From Pseudomonadota bacterium (lineage in GTDB: Bacteria; Pseudomonadota; Gammaproteobacteria; Xanthomonadales; Rhodanobacteraceae), in assembly GCA_018240465.1 (NCBI GenBank), contig JAFEFS010000097.1, forward strand, positions 30,483-94,482: a DNA stretch of 64,000 nt, given 5' to 3'. Of the stretch, positions 24,807 to 33,085 are shown piece after piece; the first letter of the stretch is position 1, and each line of letters opens with the position of its first letter. The position numbers and the translations under genes are program-made. The notes beneath the pieces were generated by a model. It had not been told where the DNA came from, did not search any database, and was given only the letters and a program-made list of their open reading frames with translations.

Positions 24807-26303
24807 ATGGACGCCAGTCTGCTCCGCAATGACGTTTCCACGCGCTGGGACGGCGAGATCGTTCCGCAGCTGGTCGAGTACATCAAGATTCCGAACAAGT
24901 CGCCGATGTTCGACAAGGACTGGGCGGCGCACGGCTACATGGACCAGGCGGTCGCGCAGCTGTCCGGCTGGGCCAGGGCGCAGGCGATCGAGGGGATGAC
25001 GGTGGAAGTCGTGCGCCTCGAAGGCCGTACGCCGCTGATCTTCGTCGATGTGCCGGCCTCGGCCGGAGCGCAGAGTGGCGATGACTGCGTGCTGCTCTAC
25101 GGCCATCTCGACAAGCAGCCGGAGATGACCGGTTGGGCCGAGCATCTCGGCCCGTGGAAGCCGGTGATGGAGGGCGACAAGCTCTACGGCCGCGGCGGTG
25201 CGGACGATGGCTACGCGATCTTCGGCTCGCTCGCAGCGATCCTCGCGCTCAAGGCGCAGAAGCTGGAGCACGCGCGCTGCGTGGTGTTGATCGAAGCCTG
25301 CGAGGAATCGGGCAGCTACGACCTGCCGTATTACGTCGACCACCTTGCCGAGCGCATCGGCAAACCATCGCTGATCGTCTGCCTTGACTCGGGCTGCGGC
25401 AACTACGACCAGCTCTGGCTGACCACCTCGCTGCGCGGCATGACCGGCGGCAACCTCACGGTCAACGTGCTCGGCGAGGGGGTGCATTCGGGCGATGCTT
25501 CCGGCGTGGTCGCTTCGAGCTTCCGTATCCTGCGCAAGATTCTGTCGCGTCTGGAAGACCAGGACACGGGCCGGATCGTGCCGCCGGGGTTCCATGTCGA
25601 GATTCCCGCGCAGCGCGTCGAGCAGGCGAAGCAGGCGGCGCAGGTGCTGGGCGATGCGGTGTATTCGAAGTTTCCGTTCGTCGCCGGCATGCAGCCGGTG
25701 AGTCGTGACGACACCGAGCTCGTGCTCAACCGTACCTGGCGCCCGGCGCTGGCGGTCACCGGCGTTGGTGGTGTTCCCGCGCTCGATTCGGCCGGCAACG
25801 TGCTGCGCCCGTTCACCGCGGTGAAGCTCAGCTTGCGCCTGCCGCCGACGCTGGATGCGGTGAAAGCCGGCGCCGAGCTGAAGACGCTGCTGGAAAAGGA
25901 CCCGCCGTACGGCGCCGGGGTCAGGTTCGAGCTGGAAAAGGCCGGCAGCGGCTGGAACGCACCGGCACTCGCGCCATGGCTGGAACAGTCCGTCGATGCC
26001 GCCTCGCGCGAATTTTTCGGCCCGCCGCCGGCCTGCATGGGCGAAGGCGGATCGATCCCGTTCATGGGCATGCTCGGCGAGAAATTTCCCGGCGCGCAGT
26101 TTCTTATCACCGGCGTGCTCGGCCCGCATTCGAATGCGCACGGGCCGAACGAATTCATCCATATCCCGACTGGCAAGCGTGTGTCGATGTGCGTGGCCAA
26201 GGTGATCGTCGATCACCATGCGGCCAGTGTCGCCGGCCTGACCCGCGGTGTCGCAGCGACGCACGCGCACACGGTCAAGGGCGGGGATGGCTGCTGCGAC
26301 TGA
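24807..26303 (+). CDS. M20 family dipeptidase
   Basis: Cytoplasmic zinc-dependent M20 peptidase (498 aa) of the CNDP-like dipeptidase group, without a signal peptide. Metal-site motifs: LLYGHLDKQPEM (His and Asp), RGGADDGYAIF (bridging Asp), IEACEESGS (catalytic and ligand Glu), CLDSGCGNYDQLW (Asp). The large lid domain contains VHSGDASGVV, and PHSNAHGPNEFIH holds the C-terminal histidine ligand. A GAGG lies 10 bases ahead of the ATG. The last 17 bases overlap the next gene, a GNAT, indicating co-expression. Confidence 0.92.
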   Translation: MDASLLRNDVSTRWDGEIVPQLVEYIKIPNKSPMFDKDWAAHGYMDQAVAQLSGWARAQAIEGMTVEVVRLEGRTPLIFVDVPASAGAQSGDDCVLLYGHLDKQPEMTGWAEHLGPWKPVMEGDKLYGRGGADDGYAIFGSLAAILALKAQKLEHARCVVLIEACEESGSYDLPYYVDHLAERIGKPSLIVCLDSGCGNYDQLWLTTSLRGMTGGNLTVNVLGEGVHSGDASGVVASSFRILRKILSRLEDQDTGRIVPPGFHVEIPAQRVEQAKQAAQVLGDAVYSKFPFVAGMQPVSRDDTELVLNRTWRPALAVTGVGGVPALDSAGNVLRPFTAVKLSLRLPPTLDAVKAGAELKTLLEKDPPYGAGVRFELEKAGSGWNAPALAPWLEQSVDAASREFFGPPPACMGEGGSIPFMGMLGEKFPGAQFLITGVLGPHSNAHGPNEFIHIPTGKRVSMCVAKVIVDHHAASVAGLTRGVAATHAHTVKGGDGCCD

Positions 26304-26742
26304 CGGCATCATCGTCCGCGTCGCGGGCGAGGGCGATCTCTCGTCGATAGCCGCGCTGTCGGCGCAGCTCGGCTACCCGACGCCGGCGGCGGACACGCGC
26401 GAACGCTACGCGCGCGTGCGCGCGGCGCAGGCGGGCGAAGTCTTTGTCGCCACGTTTGCGGCCGATGCGCGCGTCGTCGGCTGGACCCATGTCGTACCGC
26501 GACTGCAGCTCGAGGAAGCGCCGCATGCCGAGCTTGCCGGTCTCGTCGTCGACGAGACCGTGCGCGGCACCGGTGTCGGCGCCGCCTTGCTCGCTGCCGC
26601 CGAGGACTGGGCGCGTGGGCAGGGCTTCGCGGCGATGCGCGTGCGCAGCAACGTAGTTCGCGAGCGCGCGCATCGCTTCTACGAGCGCGAAGGCTATGTG
26701 CGGACCAAGTCGCAGGCTGTTTTGCGCAAGACCCTGACCTAG
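26287..26742 (+). CDS. GNAT family N-acetyltransferase
   Basis: 151-aa GNAT acetyltransferase, cytoplasmic, starting inside the 3' end of the dipeptidase gene. Core motifs are LAGLVVDETVRGTGVGAALL (acetyl-CoA loop RGTGVG) and VRSNVVRERAHRFYEREGYV, which is the usual C-terminal half of the AacA4/aminoglycoside-like subgroup. GGGCGGGG precedes the ATG at 26287; an upstream GTG at 26248 is in frame but would overlap more. Substrate unknown. Confidence 0.85.
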   Translation: MAAATDGIIVRVAGEGDLSSIAALSAQLGYPTPAADTRERYARVRAAQAGEVFVATFAADARVVGWTHVVPRLQLEEAPHAELAGLVVDETVRGTGVGAALLAAAEDWARGQGFAAMRVRSNVVRERAHRFYEREGYVRTKSQAVLRKTLT

Positions 26743-26861
26743 CCCGCGGCAGTTTCGCGGGTCGGCAGATGTCCGGGCGCTGAACGCGACGCCGGGATGC
26801 CGTTGGTGTCCACATTTCCTGCACGTTTGCTTCCCAGACTCGCGCCAGCTCCAGCGGAAGC

Positions 26862-27572
26862 GTGTTCATGATGACGAAGATCTCGATGGCGGAGGACGCC
26901 GATTCCTGGTGCCGCCGGCTCGGCAATTTCGCTCCGATTGTCTACCGGCCGGCGCCGGCGATGGCCGGTGCTGGCCGCGATCCCTTCGCGTCCGCTCGTT
27001 CGGGCCGGCCTCTGCGCGCTCCCGTGCCTGCCCGTCAGCGTGGCGCGACGGCGCAGCTCCTCCTCGGCGCCATCGTCGCAACCGCGGCGATGTTGCCCTG
27101 GCCCGTGACCGCGCAAATGCAGGGTGGCGGCATGGGCGGCCACGGCGGAGGCGGGCATGGCCGTCACGGCGATCGTCCGTCCGACATGGCGCAGAAGAGT
27201 AACGACGCGTCACCTCAGGTACCTGACCCGCTGGCGGAAATGCTGGTCCAGGCGCGCGAGCTGCGCGCTGAGCTATTGCTCGGCACCGACCAGATCGGCC
27301 CGTGGTCGGCGATGGAGGATGCGTTGCGCGAGTGCGTGGAATTCAGGCGTGCGCGTCCGCGGCGGGATGGTTCTGATGTGCCGGCCGACGCGCAACGGCT
27401 CGTGCAGGACCTGGCCGACGAGCAGCGCCAGCTTGCGGATGCCGAAGCGCGTCTGGCGGCAACAACCAAGGCGGCGTTCGCTGTACTCAATCCGCGCCAG
27501 GCACGCACCAGCAACGAGCGCTTCACCGGCGCGCTCGCCGCAGAGCGCGGCTCCACGGCTGCGCTGCCCTGA
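26862..27572 (+). CDS. Hypothetical exported protein with Gly/His-rich linker, Spy/CpxP-like
   Basis: Up to 236 aa; not firmly assigned. The N-terminal 60 residues are low-complexity and the real start may be further in. A likely membrane/signal segment is TAQLLLGAIVATAAMLPWPV with a cleavage-like VTAQM. Then comes a Gly/His/Met-rich stretch (GGGMGGHGGGGHGRHGD) able to bind metal, and a helical C-terminal region (LVQARELRAELL, SAMEDALRECVEF, LADEQRQLADAEARL) ending LNPRQARTSNERF. Helical periplasmic proteins of the Spy/CpxP (LTxxQ) type show this layout, and LNPRQ resembles the LTxxQ motif. The gene lies between a GNAT and the convergent gnd gene. Confidence 0.55.
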   Translation: MFMMTKISMAEDADSWCRRLGNFAPIVYRPAPAMAGAGRDPFASARSGRPLRAPVPARQRGATAQLLLGAIVATAAMLPWPVTAQMQGGGMGGHGGGGHGRHGDRPSDMAQKSNDASPQVPDPLAEMLVQARELRAELLLGTDQIGPWSAMEDALRECVEFRRARPRRDGSDVPADAQRLVQDLADEQRQLADAEARLAATTKAAFAVLNPRQARTSNERFTGALAAERGSTAALP

Positions 27573-27601
27573 ACGCGGGTTTCCGCGTCACGACGTGGCC
27601 G

Positions 27602-28507
27602 TCATTCCTTCTTCATCTCGTGCCCGCCGAACTGGTTGCGCATTGCCGCGAGCAGCTTGTCGGCAAATGAGTCCTTGTCGCGCGAGCGCAGACGCTCGAG
27701 CAGCGACAGCGCGATCACCGGCGTCGGCACACCGAGTTCGATCGCATCGGCCAGCGTCCAGCGGCCTTCGCCGGAGTCGGCCACCCAGGGTGCGATACCC
27801 TCCATCGCCGGATTCTTCTTCAGCGCATCGGCGGTGAGATCGAGCAGCCACGAGCGCACCACGCTGCCGTGTCGCCAGATCTCGCCGATCCGGGCGAGGT
27901 CGAGTGCGAATTCCTGCTTGTGCTCGAGTATGGAAAAGCCCTCGGCGTAGGCTTGCATCATGCCGTACTCGATGCCGTTGTGGACCATCTTGGTGTAGTG
28001 CCCCGCGCCGACCGGGCCGACGCGACCCCAGCCGCGGTCGGGTGCGGGTGCGAGCGCGGCGAAGATCGGCGTGAGCGCTTCGATGGCGGCGGCATCGCCG
28101 CCGATCATCAGGCTGTAACCTTCCTCGAGACCCCAGACACCACCGCTGGTGCCGCAGTCGACATAGTGGATCTTGCGTTCGGCCAGTTGCCGCGCGCGGC
28201 GTTGCGTGTCCTTGTACATCGAGTTGCCGCCGTCGATGAGCACATCGCCCGGCGCGAGCAGCGGCAACAGGTTGGCGATGGTCTCATCGACCGGCGCGCC
28301 GGCCGGCACCATCAGCCAGAGGGCGCGCGGGGTGGCGAGCTTGCCGACGAGTTCGGCGAGCGACGCCGCAGGCTCGATGCCATTCTGCGCGGCGCGCGCG
28401 CGGCTGTCCGCGATGAAGTCGAAACCCTTGATGCGATGTCCGCCGCGCACCAGCCGCTGCGCCATGTTCGCGCCCATGCGGCCCAAACCGATCATGCCAA
28501 GTTCCAT
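27602..28507 (-). CDS. gnd: 6-phosphogluconate dehydrogenase, decarboxylating (short form)
   Basis: Short-type (301 aa) 6-phosphogluconate dehydrogenase of the NAD-preferring YqeC/GndA class, oxidising 6-phosphogluconate to ribulose-5-phosphate in the cytoplasm. Motifs: LGMIGLGRMGANMAQRL (cofactor), IDGGNSMYKDTQRRA, YVDCGTSGGVWGLEEGYSLM (substrate-binding GxSGG) and the catalytic Lys in YTKMVHNGIEYGMMQAYAEG. ATG 28507 is selected over 28519 because GGAG lies ten bases before it. Together with glk in this window it would feed glucose into the pentose phosphate route, though the genes are apart. Confidence 0.94.
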   Translation of the reverse strand: MELGMIGLGRMGANMAQRLVRGGHRIKGFDFIADSRARAAQNGIEPAASLAELVGKLATPRALWLMVPAGAPVDETIANLLPLLAPGDVLIDGGNSMYKDTQRRARQLAERKIHYVDCGTSGGVWGLEEGYSLMIGGDAAAIEALTPIFAALAPAPDRGWGRVGPVGAGHYTKMVHNGIEYGMMQAYAEGFSILEHKQEFALDLARIGEIWRHGSVVRSWLLDLTADALKKNPAMEGIAPWVADSGEGRWTLADAIELGVPTPVIALSLLERLRSRDKDSFADKLLAAMRNQFGGHEMKKE

Positions 28508-28838
28508 CGCGTGCTCCATAAAAAAAAGGTGGGATTACCCCTCGCGATATATATGGGCGCGAGGAAGAGAGCAAAGGCCTTCGTGGCCGGATATGTTCCG
28601 TCCGGATTCCGCCGGACTGAACTTTCCCCCCGACAGGCGGAATACAGGTTGTTGTTTCGCGGTGCGCGGTGCGTGCATCGAACGGGTGACCCGTGGCTTC
28701 CGCGACGAGCGAGTGGCATCGGCGCGCATTTGCCCTTGCGGCATCGTGCCGCATTTTTTCCGTATGGTGCCGCCGCTTAGGCTGCGCGTCCGGCTCCGGC
28801 GATGAATTTGCCGGACGGACTTTCCCCGAGGAGACCCG
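28508..28838. other. Intergenic region between gnd and the outer-membrane gene
   Basis: A 331-bp divergent spacer with no credible gene. It contains an A8 tract and an ATATATAT run (28547-28554) that could serve as -10 of the leftward gnd promoter. A CATTTTTTCCGTATGGT stretch lies nearer the rightward gene. No clear repeats or riboswitch-like structure were seen. Confidence 0.5.
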
Positions 28839-29795
28839 ATGCGTAGAAGTATCCGTTGTCTGTTGCCCGGCTTGATTGCAACTGTCCTTTCACCGCACAC
28901 GTTCGCCTGTTCCGCTTGCGGCTGCACATTGAGTTCGGACTGGGCCAGCCAGGGCTTGACCACGACCAAGGGCTGGCGCTTCGATGCGCGCTTCGACTTC
29001 TTCGACCAGGATCAGCTGCGCGAGGGCGGCGACGGCATGAGTCGTGCCGCCGTCGCGATCCCGAACGAGCGCGAAGTGCAGCAGTACACGACCAACCGCA
29101 ACTACACATTCGCCCTCGACTACAGCCCGGGCAGCGACTGGGGCGTCGGCGTCGCGTTGCCGTGGTTCAACCGTTCGCATGGCACGATCGCGGCCGGAGA
29201 CGACGCGGTCTCGACCTCGCACGACCAGGGCATCGGCGATGTGCGCGTGCTCGCGCACTATTCCGGCTTTGATGCGCAGCGCGATGTCGGCATCGAGACC
29301 GGCCTGAAGCTCGCGACCGGCTCGTTCGACAGAAAGTTCGAGCGTGGACCGCAACAGGGCGAGACGGTCGATCGCGGCTTGCAACTCGGCACCGGCACGA
29401 CCGACCTGTTGCTCGGCATCTACCACTTCGGTGCGTTCAACGCAGACTGGGGCTATTTCGGTCAGGCGCTGCTGCAGGTGCCGCTGAATTCACGCGAGAA
29501 TTTCAAACCGGGTGCCGGCCTCAACCTCAATGCCGGCCTGCGCTACACAGCGAACGAAACCTTCGTGCCGCAATTGCAGGTCAACGCGCGTCTGGAGAAG
29601 CGCGAGCGCGGTGCGAATGCCGACGTCGACAACAGCGGTGCGACCCTGATCTACCTCAGCCCCGGCGTGACCTGGAACTTCTCCCGCCGTTTTTCCGCCT
29701 ACACGTTCGCGCAACTCCCTCTGCACCAGCACGTCAACGGCTTGCAGATCGAGGCACGATGGTCGGCGTCAGTGGGGTTGCACTACATTTTCTGA
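28839..29795 (+). CDS. Outer-membrane beta-barrel (transporter-like) protein
   Basis: 318-aa exported protein with a Sec signal (MRRSIRCLLPGLIATVLSP, cleavage near TFA) followed by CSACGCTLSSDW. The rest alternates hydrophobic and polar residues, with aromatic girdles such as NRNYTFALDYSPGSDWGVGV, GIYHFGAFNADWGYFGQALL and a C-terminal strand ending SASVGLHYIF, a typical outer-membrane terminal Phe. These features fit a beta-barrel of the phenol-degradation MetA-like or porin-like type. The Cys-rich start (CSACGC) suggests metal binding or disulfides. AGGAG about seven bases ahead supports the ATG. Confidence 0.75.
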   Translation: MRRSIRCLLPGLIATVLSPHTFACSACGCTLSSDWASQGLTTTKGWRFDARFDFFDQDQLREGGDGMSRAAVAIPNEREVQQYTTNRNYTFALDYSPGSDWGVGVALPWFNRSHGTIAAGDDAVSTSHDQGIGDVRVLAHYSGFDAQRDVGIETGLKLATGSFDRKFERGPQQGETVDRGLQLGTGTTDLLLGIYHFGAFNADWGYFGQALLQVPLNSRENFKPGAGLNLNAGLRYTANETFVPQLQVNARLEKRERGANADVDNSGATLIYLSPGVTWNFSRRFSAYTFAQLPLHQHVNGLQIEARWSASVGLHYIF

Positions 29796-29901
29796 ATGCG
29801 CCCGGCATGTCCTGCGCCGGTGCCTTGGCAACGATTCGTCGTTCGATCTGGACTTGGACCCGGGACCAGCTAGACTGCCAGGCACTCATCGGGGGCGGGA
29901 A

Positions 29902-30759
29902 ATGAGTTCAGGGGTAGGCGTCTATCTGGCGCAGCTGGCGTGGATGATTCCGTTGACCGCGGGATTCTGCGTTTTGGAATATCTGTATCCGGCCGCGATC
30001 CGACCGACCTGGCGAAATCGGCTGGAAAACTGCGTCTATCTTGCGCTGGTACTGCCGCTGGTTCTCGGTCTGCAAGCGAGCTTCGATCCGTTGTTCAACT
30101 ACATCGCCCATGTCGCCGACAGCGGTTGGAACGGGCGCTCGAGCGCGCTCTCGCGGACCCTGCCGGGCGGGATCCTGGCAACCATTGCCTACGCGCTGAT
30201 CTGGGACGTCTGGCATTACTGGATCCACCGCTGGCAACATGCGTCGCCGTTTTTGTGGGAGACGCACAAGTTTCACCATAGCGACCCGATGATGAACGCG
30301 ACGACGCAGGGCCGCCGCCATCTGCTCGACTATCTGCTCAACCTGATTTGCCACGTGCCCCTGCTGCTTCTGCTCGGCTCGCTGAACCCGATCGCACTCG
30401 TCGGCGTGCTCATGTTCCGTCTCTGGGGATTCGTCAACCACGCAAACCTGCGGGTCAGTTTCGGGGTGCTTGCGGGTGTTATTTCCGGACCGCAGTGGCA
30501 TCGCATCCACCACTCGACTTTGCCGCAACACCGATCGAAGAACTTCGCGACATTCTTCCCGTTCATCGACAAGCTGTTCGGCACCTACTACGCGCCTGCG
30601 GCCGGGGAGTACCCGCCGACGGGACTGCTTGATGAACCGCTGGAGTCGTTCGCCTGCAGTGCCGCGCACTCTCCACTGGTCGTGTGGTACCGCTGCGCGC
30701 AACGGTTCGTTGCGGACCGGCGCGGCCAGCGCAAATGGATTTCCCTGCGCGATTCATGA
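29902..30759 (+). CDS. Sterol desaturase / fatty acid hydroxylase family protein
   Basis: Integral-membrane di-iron hydroxylase/desaturase family protein (285 aa). Histidine clusters: HYWIHR (HxxxH), HKFHHSD (HxxHH) and HRIHHS (HxxHH), embedded among four or so membrane helices (LVLPLVLGLQASF, LLNLICHVPLLLLLG). Such enzymes use O2 and di-iron to hydroxylate or desaturate lipid chains. The ATG at 29902 follows GGGGGCGGGA; a longer frame from 29854 exists but lacks a ribosome site. Lipid substrate unknown. A strong hairpin downstream may end its transcript. Confidence 0.88.
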   Translation: MSSGVGVYLAQLAWMIPLTAGFCVLEYLYPAAIRPTWRNRLENCVYLALVLPLVLGLQASFDPLFNYIAHVADSGWNGRSSALSRTLPGGILATIAYALIWDVWHYWIHRWQHASPFLWETHKFHHSDPMMNATTQGRRHLLDYLLNLICHVPLLLLLGSLNPIALVGVLMFRLWGFVNHANLRVSFGVLAGVISGPQWHRIHHSTLPQHRSKNFATFFPFIDKLFGTYYAPAAGEYPPTGLLDEPLESFACSAAHSPLVVWYRCAQRFVADRRGQRKWISLRDS

Positions 30760-30808
30760 TGTGGCGACGCGGGCCATCGGGCCGGCTCCGGGCGGATGGC
30801 CAAAACGA

Positions 30809-30834
30809 AAGGGCCTGCGTTTCCGCAGGCCCTT
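30809..30834. terminator. Bidirectional hairpin terminator (desaturase gene and tRNA-Asn)
   Basis: AAGGGCCTGCG and CGCAGGCCCTT pair perfectly over 11 bp around a TTTC loop. On the minus strand the hairpin is followed by TCGTTTTGG, so it suits termination of the tRNA-Asn transcript. On the plus strand it can end the desaturase transcript. Confidence 0.75.
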
Positions 30835-30842
30835 GTCTGAAA

Positions 30843-30918
<76 letters not shown>

Positions 30919-30984
30919 ATCGCATAAGCGAGCCGCTTATTGTCTTCGACGCGTCGAATTCAGTCAATAGCTCGGGGAAAGAAG

Positions 30985-31542
30985 TTATCGGCCGAGGCCT
31001 GCGCAGGCCACCGTGGCCCGTGCCGGATCGGGCCGCGCTTCGCGTACGCGGCCGGGATTGCTGACGATCACGGCGGCGGCCTCGCCTGCGCCGCGGCGGT
31101 CGCAGATCGTGTACGTGAGGTCGGTTCCGCTGGCGCTGCCGTCCGGGCGATAGCGGACGAACTTGCGCCCGCTGCTGGTCGCGATCGCGATGCCGGGTTG
31201 ACTGTCGACGACTTCGAGCAGCGGCTCGTCTTCGTCGCGGTGGTTGTTCTGGTTTGCGTCTTCGAACACGATCCAGCCATGCTGCCACCAGATGCCGTCG
31301 GAGCAGGTTGCATGGTCATTGCTCGGGCAGACGATCACTTCACGATGCGTGCTGACCGAGCTCGTGCGCGCAAGGCTGAGCGAGCCGACCAACATGTCGT
31401 GCGCATTGCGCGCATGGCTGCGCTGGATCAGGTTGCCGAGCGCCGGTGCGCTGAGCGAGGCCAGCACCGCGACGATCGCAAGGGTAAAGATCAATTCGAT
31501 GAGCGTGATGCCAAGCTGATTTGCCGCGGGAGAATTGCGCAT
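30985..31542 (-). CDS. GspH/FimT-family type IV pseudopilin
   Basis: 185-aa prepilin-like protein. The N-terminus has the class III signal with processing site QLG|ITLIELIFTLAIVAVLAS; Ile replaces the usual Phe at +1 and the conserved Glu at +5 is present. The globular part has paired cysteines (VCPSNDHATCSDG, TICDRRG) and the FimT/GspH pattern GWIVFEDANQNNHRDEDEPLL. It would be processed by PilD and form part of a minor pilin complex of the type IV pilus or type II secretion system. The ATG at 31542 has GGAG five bases ahead. No other pilus genes are close. Confidence 0.88.
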   Translation of the reverse strand: MRNSPAANQLGITLIELIFTLAIVAVLASLSAPALGNLIQRSHARNAHDMLVGSLSLARTSSVSTHREVIVCPSNDHATCSDGIWWQHGWIVFEDANQNNHRDEDEPLLEVVDSQPGIAIATSSGRKFVRYRPDGSASGTDLTYTICDRRGAGEAAAVIVSNPGRVREARPDPARATVACAGLGR

Positions 31543-31678
31543 GACCACTCCTTCGTCAGGATGCGGTCAAGATTAGGGTGCGGCGCGGAACTGCGATATG
31601 CGTGCCGGCTGTACGATCGCGTAGGAATTCGCCGACCCGGCATGTGGGTCGGGCGGTGGTTTCCAGTATGGTTCGCGC

Positions 31679-32530
31679 TTACTCCCGCGTCAGCCACTCG
31701 ATGCGGTGGCTCGCGCGCGGGCTGCGCGCCAGCAGGCGCGCGAGATCGGGCAGCAGCCGTGCGAGGCAGGCATCGAATTGCCACGGCGCGTTGACGATGA
31801 CCATGCCGCAGCCGTTGAGGCGCAGCGGCGAGTCGTCAGCGTCGACCATCAGTTCGGCGACCAGGGTCTTCCTGATGTCGCGGGCGGCGAACCAGCGCTG
31901 GAACGGCAACACCTGCCGGTGCAGCTTGATCGGATACCAGATCGCGTAGATGCCGGTCGGCCAGCGCGAGTACGCGGCGGCGAGGGCGGACTCGATGGCA
32001 CGGAACTCCGCTTCCTGGGCTTCGAACGGCGGATCGATCAACACCAGCCCGCGGCGCTCGTGCGGCGGCACGAAACCGGACAGTGCCGCATAGCCGTCGC
32101 GCCGGTGCACGCCGACGCGGCGGTCGCCGGCGAACAGGTTTTTGAGCGCAGTCGTTTCGGCCTCCTGCGCCTCGCACAGCGTGATGCGGTCGCCCGCGCG
32201 CATGGCGAGGGCTGCGATCAGCGGCGAGCCGGGGTAAATGTTCAGATGGCCGTTTGCCTCGGCGGAGTTCGCCACGCGCAGCAGGTCGAAGTAGGGGCGC
32301 AGGCTGTCGGCCAGGCTCGTCGCGACGAGCAGACGCCGCACGCCGTCGACAAACTCCCCGGTCTTGCGTGATTCTTCGTCGCGCAGGTCGTAGCGGCCGG
32401 CGCCGGCGTGCGTGTCTATGTAGCAGAACGGCGCCGGCTTGGCCGCGAGCGCGTCGATCAAACCGATCAGGATCGCGTGCTTGAAGACGTCGGCAAAGTT
32501 TCCGGCGTGGAAGGCGTGGCGGTAGTTCAT
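31679..32530 (-). CDS. rlmJ: 23S rRNA (adenine(2030)-N6)-methyltransferase RlmJ
   Basis: 283-aa SAM-dependent methyltransferase that makes m6A2030 in 23S rRNA. The N-terminus MNYRHAFHAGNFADVFKHAI is diagnostic for RlmJ. SAM site YIDTHAGAGRYDL, NIYPGSPLIAA, and the catalytic DPPF in VLIDPPFEAQEAEF follow, with GCGMVIVNAPW near the C-terminus. ATG 32530 matches the family start. It is divergent from copL over 59 bp and stands alone. Confidence 0.95.
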   Translation of the reverse strand: MNYRHAFHAGNFADVFKHAILIGLIDALAAKPAPFCYIDTHAGAGRYDLRDEESRKTGEFVDGVRRLLVATSLADSLRPYFDLLRVANSAEANGHLNIYPGSPLIAALAMRAGDRITLCEAQEAETTALKNLFAGDRRVGVHRRDGYAALSGFVPPHERRGLVLIDPPFEAQEAEFRAIESALAAAYSRWPTGIYAIWYPIKLHRQVLPFQRWFAARDIRKTLVAELMVDADDSPLRLNGCGMVIVNAPWQFDACLARLLPDLARLLARSPRASHRIEWLTRE

Positions 32531-32589
32531 GCTCGAATCGTAGCATCCGCATGCTTGCATGGAGGTCCGCACGCGGGCACCATGCGCGC

Positions 32590-33009
32590 ATGACCCGTCG
32601 CCGTCACCGCCGCTTCCGTTTGCAGCGACTTGCGCGTAGTGCCTGCGCGCGCGCGTTCGCGCATGCGATGGCGGTGCTGCTGGTGCTGGTGAATCTTTCC
32701 GCCTGGGGAATGCCCGCCGTTCCGGTGCGCGGGATGGACGCATCGCACGTGTCGGCGTCCGCCGTGATGCATCACCATTGCGACGAGGCAGCTGCGGCGG
32801 CGGATACCGGCGCGAAGCAGTCCGCGCATGGCAAGGGCTGTCCGTGTTGCGTGGGCGGTGCCTGTGTCTGCCTGCATTCCTGCTCGCCGGCGTTGATTGC
32901 GATTTCGTTCGATCTCGCGCCTGCTCCCCCGGCGCAATTGCCGATTCCGGTCGGCAGCGCGTTTCTCGATGCCGCCGGCGAGCGCCGGTTGCGACCGCCG
33001 ATCGCCTGA
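32590..33009 (+). CDS. copL: CopL-like metal-binding regulatory protein
   Basis: 139-aa exported protein directly upstream of copAB, matching the position and character of xanthomonad CopL, which is needed for copper-induced expression of copAB. After an Arg-rich N-terminus comes a hydrophobic segment (MAVLLVLVNLSAWGMPAVP). A His/Cys-rich region follows: VMHHHCDEA, GKGCPCCVGGACVCLHSC, well suited to binding Cu(I)/Cu(II). The ATG at 32590 lies in a region of weak ribosome site; an upstream start at 32551 is in frame. Assignment rests on the metal-binding composition and synteny. Confidence 0.78.
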   Translation: MTRRRHRRFRLQRLARSACARAFAHAMAVLLVLVNLSAWGMPAVPVRGMDASHVSASAVMHHHCDEAAAAADTGAKQSAHGKGCPCCVGGACVCLHSCSPALIAISFDLAPAPPAQLPIPVGSAFLDAAGERRLRPPIA

Positions 33010-33085
33010 CTCGTTCGTCCGCTTCGCTCCGCACGCGGAAAGCGCGTGCGCGTGATCTGGCGCGCCCGGCGCGCCGCGAAACCAT

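Noticed and set aside
27000..27200. Short direct repeats in the Gly/His-rich coding stretch as a CRISPR-like array
   Set aside because: Repeats are irregular GGC/CAC codon runs without constant spacers; no cas genes are present in the window.
32541..33009. Earlier start (32551) for the CopL-like gene
   Set aside because: The extra 13 residues add nothing to a signal peptide; ATG 32590 gives the more typical N-terminus, though the choice is not certain.
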